From: Paguma larvata
Lineage: Eukaryota > Chordata > Mammalia > Carnivora > Viverridae
Length of the DNA: 64,000 nucleotides
NCBI GenBank assembly: GCA_030068075.1
Contig: CM057826.1
Span: 53,339,116-53,403,115 of the forward strand
Direction: 5' to 3'
Made by a program: the position numbers and the translations under genes. Positions 56,565 to 64,000 of this stretch are shown piece by piece. The notes under the pieces are model-generated. The model was not told the origin of the DNA. It worked only from the letters and a program-made list of their open reading frames with translations, and searched no databases. Numbering within the stretch: position 1 is the stretch's first letter; every line of letters starts with the position of its first letter.

Positions 56565-58885
56565 CTTTTTTTGTTGTTGTTTTTCTTTCTTTTTAATTTT
56601 TATTCAATTTATTTCAACTGAAAAATAAAGTTCAGCAATTTTCCCCTTGCCCTACCCCTAAATTCTTACAACCATCAATCTGTGTTCTGTATCTGTGAGC
56701 TTTTTTTGTTATTGTTGTTTGTTTTTTTTTTTGGTTTTGTTTTGAGATTCCACATAAAAGAGAGATCATCAACTTATTTCACTTAGAATTTTGCTAAGGT
56801 GGACCTTGAGGTCCACCATGTTGTCATAAATAGCAAAATTTTACTTTGTCTTATGGTTAAAAATATTCATATATGCGTGAATATGACATATATAAATATA
56901 TATATGAATATAACATATCTATACATTTATAGATATATCTATACATCTACATAATGTATATCATACTATATAGATATGCAGATGTATAGATATATCACAA
57001 TTATATGATATGTATGTAGTATGATATACAGATGTATAGATATATCACAGTTTCTTTATCCTTTCTTCCATAGATGGACACAAGTTGTTTCCATATCTTG
57101 GCTACTATAAATAATGTTGCAACGAACATGAGGTGTATGTATCTTTTTAGTTAGTATTTTCATTTTCTTTGGGTGAACACCCAGGAGTGGAATTACTAAA
57201 TCATACAGGAGTCCTATTATTTTTTGATGAAACTCCATACTCTTTTCCTTAGTAGCTGTACCATTTATATTACCACCAACAGTTTACAAGGGTCATCTTT
57301 TCGCCATCTTTTCCCCAGTTGTTATTATCTCTTGTCTTTTTGATAATAGCCAATCTGTCTGGTGCAAGGTGGTATCTCACTGTGCTTTTGGTTTCCATTT
57401 TCCTGATGGTTAATGATGTAAAGCATCTTTTGAATGTACCTATTCACCTTGTATATGTCTTTTCTGGAAAAATATCTATTCGGAGTTTTTGTGCTCATTT
57501 TTTAAACAGATTTTTTTTCCTATTGAGTTGTATGAGTTCTTTATATTTTGGATATTAACCCCTTATCAGATATGTGATTGTATTTTTTTTTCCTTTTCAG
57601 CAGGTTGCTTTTTGTTTTATTGGTGATTTCCTTTGTTGTGCAGAGGCTTTTTAGTTTGCTGTAGCCCCACTTGTTTATTTTGCTTTTGTTGCTTTTGATT
57701 TTGGTATCAGATTTTTTTAAAACGTCATCATGAAGACATGTGCCACAGAGCCTCCTGCCTATGTTTTCTTCTAGGAGTGTTATGGTCTTAAGTCTGTTGT
57801 TTACGTTTTTAATTCATTTTGAGTTAATTTTTGTATACGGCATAAGATAGTGGTAACGTTTCATTCCTTGCTAATAATCTGTCCGTTCAGATTTTATATT
57901 TCATCATGTCAGCCTTAGTAAGTTGTACATTTTTAGTCATTTATTCATTTCTTCTAGGTTGTTCAATTTGTTAGTGGGTAATTGCTTATAGTAGTATCTT
58001 ATAATATTTTTGCATTTTTCTTTAATAGCAATTGTAATGTCTCCTCTTGCTCTTCTGATCTTACTTATTTGAATTCCTCTCTTTTTTCTTGGTGAATCTA
58101 GCTAAAGGCTTGTTAGTTGTGTTTATGTTTTCGAAGAACCAGTTTTTTATTTTATTCATCTTTTCTGTTGTCTTTTTAGTCTCTATTCCATTTATTTCTG
58201 TTCTAATCTTTTCATTTTTCCTTTCAACCACGTTTGGCCTTTGTTCTTTTTTAGTTTCTTGAATATAAAGTAAAGTTGTTTATTTGAGACTTTTCATGTT
58301 TCTTGAAGTAGGGATTTATTGCTGTAAACTTGTCTCTTAGACTGCTTTTGCTGCATCCCATAAGTTTTGGTGTGCTTCATTCCATTTTCATTTGTCTCTA
58401 GGTTTTGTTTTGTTTTGTTTTTCTTTTTCTTTCTTCGAACCATTGGTTGTTTGGTTGTTTAGGAGCATGTCATTTTAATCTACACTTATTTGAAATTTCC
58501 AGTTTCGTTCCTGTAATTAATTTCTAGTTTGATACTTTTGTGATTATAAAAGATGGTTAATACGATTGCAGTCCTCTTAAAATTAAGACTTGTTTTGTGG
58601 CCAAACATATGATAGATGCTAAAGAGTGGTCCATATGTGGTTGAAAAGTACATTTTGTTGTTATGGGAAAGAGTGTTCTATGAATGTCTGGTAAGTCCAA
58701 CTGCTCTAACGTGTCATTTAAGTCTAATGTGTACTTAGTGATTTTCTGTCTGGGTGATCTATCTCTTGATGAAAGTAGGGTATTAAAGTCTCCTACTACT
58801 ATGGTATTGTTACCTATTTCTCCCTTTATGTCTGTTAATATTTGCTTTGTATACTAAGGTGCTCAGTATTCCTCTCTAGATATCT
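56565..58885 (-). mobile_element. Old LINE-1, minus strand, internally deleted
   Basis: 3' untranslated region at 56565-56840 (TCAATCTGTGTTCTGTATCT, GAGATTCCACATAAAAGAGA), ORF2 C-terminal region to about 57870 (CTTGGCTACTATAAATAATG, GTATCTCACTGTGCTTTTGG, ATTAACCCCTTATCAGATAT), then a jump to ORF2 reverse-transcriptase-side text from about 57960 (AATAGCAATTGTAATGTCTC, GGTGAATCTAGCTAAAGGCT, GCTGCATCCCATAAGTTTTG, GTGGCCAAACATATGATAGA). The text expected between these is absent, so an internal deletion lies near 57870-57950. Many stops; inactive. Confidence 0.92.
56850..57052. repeat. AT-rich ATAGATATA repeat in L1
   Basis: Degenerate ATATAT/GATATA repeats. The 21-base unit CAGATGTATAGATATATCAC(A) occurs at 56979-56999 and 57029-57049, exactly 50 bases apart. 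Confidence 0.85.
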
Positions 58886-59566
58886 ACTTTGTATACAATT
58901 CATTCAAGAAGATTTGAATTATATAATTACTTGATTTTTGTATACAGTGAAATAATTTAAAGGACATATATATTTTATTTGTCTTTAATGAGTATTTTTA
59001 GAAACAATCTTATCTACAAAGATCATTTTTCCAATAATATATTATGCGGTGACAAGAGTTTTTAGGTAAATTTCTGAATTTTTCAAATAGAATTTTTAGT
59101 GAGTTTTCATAGAAATAAAGTTTTCTTCTGTGAAATAGACTTGAATAAACATCACAAAAGTATAGTGCACAGTCATTTAATATGGTCATTTAAGAGATGA
59201 ATCATGTCTAAATTCTCAGAAACACTAATAACTGCAATATTTTTAATTTGTGATTACTAATCATACAGCATATTTGTCTTTCTTGCAACTTTTTCCAGAC
59301 GCAGGTGTTGAAACTCTGAATTATGTTTCTTTTCACAAAGATTCACTACCGTGCTTCTTTTCATTTTGAAAGAACAAATATTATTTTATAGATTTTAGGT
59401 GTATTTTTTTCTTAATACAAAGAGTATATTTCAACCCATATCTTTGATATATCTCTTTTTGATATCCCATTTGAGGGCTGTCTCCATTTAAAAGTGAAAA
59501 TGCACAATTGCAATGCTATCTCTGGCTTGGTGTAAAGATTTTTATGTACAATTGCATGTGATAATT
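58886..59566. other. Unique AT-rich non-coding stretch
   Basis: Nothing recognised. Confidence 0.4.
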
Positions 59567-59580
59567 AATAGGATACTTTT

Positions 59581-59803
59581 TCTTTTTCTTTTTTTTTTTC
59601 GTGTTTATTCATTTTTGAGAGACAGAGGGAGACAGAGTGTGAGCAGGCAAGGGGCAGAGAGAGTGGGAGACACAAATCTGAAGCAGGCTTCAGACTCTGA
59701 ACTGTCAGCCCAGAGCTGGACGTGGAGCTTGAACCCACAAACCATGAGATCATGACCTGAGCCAAAGTCAGACTCTTAACAGACTGAGCCACCCAGACAC
59801 CCC
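59581..59803 (-). mobile_element. Felid CAN SINE, minus strand
   Basis: T-rich tail, GTTTATTCATTTTTGAGAGA, GTCAGCCCAGAGCTGGACGT, GAGCTTGAACCCACAAACCA, head CTGAGCCACCCAGACACCCC. Target copies AATAGGATACTTTT (59567-59580) and AATAGGATATCTTTTC (59804 onward). Frames across it are SINE translations. Confidence 0.95.
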
Positions 59804-60044
59804 AATAGGATATCTTTTCTTTGCCACTATACCAAACTTTGATTTTTGAGAAATTAAAATATTTTGGATAATGGATTTTACAAAACTTTAATGGTAGAGA
59901 ATATTTTGGAACATTATCTGGAGCCAACCACAAAATATATTATTTTAAGCTACTTTTCAGGTGCACGTCTAGAAAAGACCTGTATATCGTTGTGAAAAGA
60001 AAACTAAGTAAGACAAATGATGGGAAACTTGTGTTATATTTTCA

Positions 60045-60240
60045 GCTTTGTCACTTTCTTAACCTAAAACTCTAAAAAAGTTACTTCATTTATCTAGACT
60101 TCGTATCTCTTATGCATATTATTTTCGATTTATAGAATGCTAACAACCACAGCCATGTTGTTCTATAAAACAGTTATTGACTGTCCTCTGTAGCTTTTGG
60201 CATATTTATTAAATATCAACTGTGCCAATTACAAATACTT
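60045..60240 (+). mobile_element. MIR, plus strand
   Basis: CAGCTTTGTCACTTTCTTAA, AAAGTTACTTCATTTATCTA and CTTCGTATCTCTTATGCATA match the MIR core order, diverged. Confidence 0.55.
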
Positions 60241-60552
60241 TCTCTTAACATGCCTTTAGTTTGTTTGTTTCCAAACAAAAAACTCACAAAGGGATTGTAC
60301 ACTATTCCTTATTACATTTGTGTCAAGCCTATCTGTACCATCTTCTTGTTCCTCTTTTAGATTATTGGATTTCTCAGCATAGAGTCACTGTATATATGTG
60401 AATAGATAAGTGGAATAATTATTTAAAGAATACATAAAAGAATGAATGAATACCATTGAATAGTGATATTCATTGTTCGTAGCTATAAAGGCATTATGTC
60501 AAAATGAATAGGTATGTAGACACTGGCATTTTGTACTCCAGGTTAAGAGTTA

Positions 60553-60774
60553 GGGTGCCCGGGTGGCTCAGTCAGTTAAGTGTCCTACTTTGACTCAGGT
60601 CATGATATCATGGTTCTTGTGTTCAAGCCATTGGACTCTGTGCTGACAGCTTGGAGCCTGGAGCCTGTTTTGGATTCTGTGTCTCCCTCTCTCTCTCTCT
60701 CTCTCTGCCCCTCTCCTGCTTGTGCTCTATCACACACTCTCTCTCTGAAAAATAAATAAACTTAAAAAAAAAAC
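60553..60774 (+). mobile_element. Felid CAN SINE, plus strand
   Basis: GGGTGCCCGGGTGGCTCAGT, CAGGTCATGATATCATGG, GTGCTGACAGCTTGGAGCC, (CT)n, AAATAAATAAACTTAAAAAA. No clear target duplication found. Confidence 0.95.
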
Positions 60775-61000
60775 AGCCTAGGAAGTCTTTTAAAATGGTT
60801 TCTTAAAGTGAGTCTGCAAATACATTTGGGAGTGTTAGAAGGTTCAGCATTCTGTTATTTTTTAATGTTAATTTTATTAGTCATAAAGGCAAAAAAAATT
60901 AAAGCCTGTAGTTATGGAATACTTTTGTAGCATAAAATTTAGTTTCCAAAATCTGTTACAGCTCCCTTATAGATCTGAGAATTCTTTTCTTTAAAACCCT

Positions 61001-61046
61001 GTGTGTGTGTGTGTGTGTGTGTGCACCTGTGTGCCTGTGTGTGTGA
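61001..61046 (+). repeat. (GT)n microsatellite
   Basis: GT run with GCACCT and GCCT interruptions. The short Cys/Val-rich frame here is a repeat translation. Confidence 0.95.
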
Positions 61047-61204
61047 CTCGAATTTGAGAAAGACTTTACATCTATTTATAAATGTAAAACCAAAAAAGAA
61101 ATCAATAAATAAATATAAGGCCAATATACTTAAAATGGAATTTCTTACAGTATTTTTTTCTATCCATCTTAAAAATATTCATTATACTTGCCATTAGTTA
61201 TTAC

Positions 61205-61345
61205 TTTGTCAGTAGGAACTTATGTTCCTTGGGATTAGAATCATTTCTAACTTACTTATGGTTTTTTTCTACTGTACGTAGGATAGGGCCTACTACATAA
61301 TCAGAATCTAGTAAATTTTTGTTGAATGCAAGAGTGTGCAATAAT
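61205..61345 (+). mobile_element. LINE L2 3' end, plus strand
   Basis: GTTCCTTGGGATTAGAATCA, TAGGATAGGGCCTACTACAT and TAGTAAATTTTTGTTGAATG match the L2 terminus. Confidence 0.68.
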
Positions 61346-62669
61346 GAAAATACCAAATTATTTTCAACTCAAGTTTAGCTAAAACAGTCCCTGTTTAAGA
61401 ATGAAGCGCTTTATTCTGCCTTTATTTAACTTCCAAGGCATCTTGGAAAATTCTCAAACCCTCTGTTTTCTAGCTGGCACCTTTTAATAAGTTCTTCGTT
61501 TTGCTGAATCTGCCAGGTCAGGTCAAAATTAATTCCACATTTGAATTTCAATGTGTCTCAATGGTTCTCTTGTGAAGTAGGGTTAAGTAGTACCTTGGCA
61601 AAGTTTTGCGTTTCAGCCATTGGACATGTATTCAAAGTATGTCTTTAGAATAGAAACTCTGCATTTCAGAGAGATAGGGTTAATAATTCATCTAAAGATA
61701 GAAAAAAGTGTGGGTAAGATCTCAGGTATCTTGCTATTCATTCATTTTTCGGTACACTGAAAAATTCCGTTGGAATGGCAATTCTCAAACTTTATGTATT
61801 ATGACTAGAGATTTAACTTATTTACTTTTGCTTCAGTAAAAGGAAGGTTTGTATTTGCATGAATCAATATTAGTTTAGTTTGCCTTTTGTGAAGGATCAT
61901 CACTGATTAGTTTATAAAGATCCTCTATTTTAATTACACATGTAATGGGGTATGTAAGATACTCCAAATAACCAATAGAATCAAAATATTTATAAAAAAT
62001 AATGTACAATTTCTACACTGAAATATTTAATTAGTTGGCTGGTTGGTTCATTATTACTTCAAACTTTGATTAGTCATGTATATTTCTAAAGAAATATTTT
62101 TATTTGCAATTTTGTGGCTACATGCACACACACACACACAGAATCCAATGTAGCAAACAGATATGCATGTTTATGGATAGCTAGCCAAGAATTTTCCTAT
62201 TTAATTATAGAAAGAACCAGAAGAAGCTCAGTTAAAATGAATCTACTTAAACCTGAAATGTCATAATAGTGAAATTAAGTTTGATTAAAATTTTGCATGA
62301 AAAGAAATTAAAAACTGTGAAAACACTTTTTCTATTTAAAAAATTAGAGCATAAATAACTCATTAAATAAGTAATGAACTGGTGAATTTTAATATGCGTC
62401 TTCCACCAAATTAAATGATACAAACGCATAGCTTTATGTACTTTCTTTTTGACTTTTGCAGTAAGATCATAATAAGACTCATGACTGCAAAAGTATTCAA
62501 GGACTTCATCAATTCTCCTAACAGTTTCTATTCATATTTGGTACCTAAATAATTTTCTTTTAAAACATGCCTTTTTAAAACACACACTTTTTTTTTTCAA
62601 ATACAACTTTATTGGTTGGTCATTATTTGTATTTCCATCAATTCTATAGTTGCATAGTTTTCTTATTTT
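61346..62669. other. Unique AT-rich stretch with short (CA)n
   Basis: A short CA run lies at 62125-62140. Nothing else recognised. Confidence 0.4.
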
Positions 62670-62890
62670 AATAATATCTAACATTTATTGAATTCTCATT
62701 TTATGTCAGGCTCCATTCTAAATGCCTTAAAGACATTATTTCATTTCATCCTTACAATATCACTGTGTAATGAAAACTACTGTTGTCTCATTTTACCCAT
62801 CAAAAACTAGAACACAGCGATTGCTCCCTGTCCAAAGCCTCAGAGTAGGTTCATGGTAGGGCAAAAATTTGAACCTAGGCAGCCTCCAAA
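62670..62890 (-). mobile_element. MIR, minus strand
   Basis: ATATCTAACATTTATTGAAT, AAATGCCTTAAAGACATTAT, TTTCATTTCATCCTTACAAT, CATTTTACCCATCAAAAACT and GGCAAAAATTTGAACCTAGG follow the reverse MIR order, nearly full length. Confidence 0.82.
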
Positions 62891-63007
62891 ATTTATATAT
62901 TTGAAACAAAGTCATCTATATCCAAAATAAGTTTTTCTCATAAAATTATATGTGGGGCATGTTCCTTACAACACCTTTGAGGGTTAGTATCCTGCAGTAG
63001 TATTTTT

Positions 63008-63191
63008 TTTAGAGAGAATGTAAAAGAGAGAGTGTGCATGCTTGCAAGCAAGATAGAGGCAGAGAGAGAGAATCTTAAGCAGGCTCCATGCTCAGCACAG
63101 AGCTGTATGTGGAGCTCTATCCCATGACCCCGTAATCATGACCTGAGCTGAAATCAAGTGTTGGTGCTCAACTGAGCCACCCAGACACCCT
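63008..63191 (-). mobile_element. Older CAN SINE variant, minus strand
   Basis: AGGCAGAGAGAGAGAATCTT, AAGCAGGCTCCATGCTCAGC, ACAGAGCTGTATGTGGAGCT, ATCATGACCTGAGCTGAAAT and head ACTGAGCCACCCAGACACCC. The CCATGCTCAGCACAG body differs from the felid GTGTCAGCACAGAG type. Target copies TGCAGTAGTATTTTT (62993-63007) and TGCAGTAGCATTTTT (63192-63206), one mismatch. Confidence 0.92.
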
Positions 63192-63206
63192 TGCAGTAGC
63201 ATTTTT

Positions 63207-63711
63207 CCATTGACTCTTCTGTTAGGTGAAAAGAATGTTTGAGTGGATACTAATCTTATAGTCTTGACTACTGAATGTTTTTATTTAAGACAACTTTTGC
63301 TGTTTTTCCAAACCTGTAAGTGTAAGAACTCTGATAACCCATACTCAGTAAAAATGTCCCACTGTACCTACTTATGTTAATATAGGAATATTGTATATTG
63401 AGCCACAAGAACACACAAAGAGAACACAACTGAGACTAGTGTGTAACTGTTCTGATCTCCAGCACTATTTGTGAAATGGTTAAAAATCTCAGAAAGAGAG
63501 AGAACTCTATCTTCTTTTTCCTTGCTCTGCCTAGGCTTCACAGGGCCCAGTGTGTAGTTCCACATTAAAGATTCCTGAACAAAAGATAAAGATCATATTT
63601 GATTTGCTGATGGTTTTCAGTTTGGAAAGATTTTTTTTTAGAGAAAATTCTTTGTGGAATGTAAGCTTTTACATTTTTAGTTTAAAGCAACTGGGATAAG
63701 ATTTGGCTATT
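63207..63711. other. Unique non-coding stretch
   Basis: Nothing recognised. Confidence 0.4.
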
Positions 63712-64000
63712 TTTTAAATAGAAGTTTAATTGACATACAATATCCTATTAGTTTCGGGTATACATCATAGTCTTTCAATATTTTTATACATTAAGAAATG
63801 AACCCCACGATAAGTCTAGTTACCATCTGTCACCATACAAAGTTATTACGTATTATTGACAGTATTCCCTTTGCCGTGCATTACATCCCCATGACTTATT
63901 TATTTATAACTAGAAGATTGCACTGCTTAATCCCCTTCACCTGTTTTACCAGCCCACCTCAATTCCTCCCACTCTGGTAACCAACAGTCTGTTTCCTTGA
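63712..64000 (-). mobile_element. LINE-1 3' end, minus strand, runs off the window
   Basis: TTAATTGACATACAATATCC, GTTTCGGGTATACATCATAG, CCATCTGTCACCATACAAAG, TTGACAGTATTCCCTTTGCC, CATCCCCATGACTTATTTAT and GTAACCAACAGTCTGTTTCC match the 3' untranslated region of an L1MA-type element in reverse. Any ORF2 lies beyond 64000. Confidence 0.88.

Overview
The window looks like ordinary non-coding nuclear DNA from a carnivoran mammal, most probably a felid. The diagnostic signal is a tRNA-Lys-derived CAN SINE. Its head reads GGCGCCTGGGTGGCTCAG, its middle GTGCTGACAGCTCAGAGCC, and its tail CT-rich followed by AATAAATAAACATT and A-runs. It occurs at least sixteen times on both strands, and two further copies are of an older CAN-SINE type. 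The base composition is AT-rich, CpG is scarce, and old mammal-wide repeats (L2, MIR, MER5A-like, Tigger, ERV-L) lie between the young insertions.

I found no protein-coding gene, exon, tRNA, rRNA or CRISPR array. The longest open frame (185 codons, 16725-17282, minus) is the decayed C-terminal part of LINE-1 ORF2. The remaining open frames are chance frames, SINE translations (they carry the VAQSV/HLT-type string of the SINE head) or poly-Lys/Glu and poly-Phe/Ser/Leu translations of purine/pyrimidine microsatellites. The window is best read as intergenic DNA or part of a very long intron.

Layout. 0-9 kb: mostly unique AT-rich DNA with two young SINEs, an older SINE, a MER5A-type and a MER3-like hAT fragment, an L2 piece and a CpG-bearing unique block (about 6.3-7.0 kb). 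9.4-12.5 kb: an ERV-L-type fossil in minus orientation, with an integrase-region remnant between two of three related LTR-like segments. 13.3-17.4 kb: a GC-rich block of unknown origin, an old repeat split by a SINE, L2, a SINE and a 1.4-kb 5'-truncated L1 on the minus strand. 20.6-28.9 kb: three long polypurine/polypyrimidine tracts, an internally deleted Tigger (22.8-23.8 kb) and a cluster of three SINEs, two of them at the same target. 29.4 kb: a very short, recent-looking L1 3'-end insertion with a perfect 19-bp target duplication. 31-37 kb: mostly unique, with a candidate regulatory block near 35.5-35.8 kb. 37-45.7 kb: nested SINEs, a SINE with a TTTC-repeat tail, two very old L1 fragments, L2 and MIR copies and a perfect 15-bp hairpin. 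45.7-56.5 kb: mostly unique, with microsatellites, a MER3-like fragment and a SINE whose head is tandemly duplicated. 56.5-64 kb: an old 2.3-kb L1 with an internal deletion, three more SINEs, MIR and L2, and the 3' end of another L1 running out of the window.

There is no gene system to describe. What the window records is a stratigraphy of transposon insertions, target-site duplications and microsatellite births. The most useful leads are the repeated and nested SINE insertions, the long triplex-prone tracts, the ERV-L remnant with three LTR-like copies, and a few unique blocks that could be conserved regulatory DNA. Repeat family names come from recognition by eye, without a database search, and boundaries are approximate unless a target-site duplication is given.
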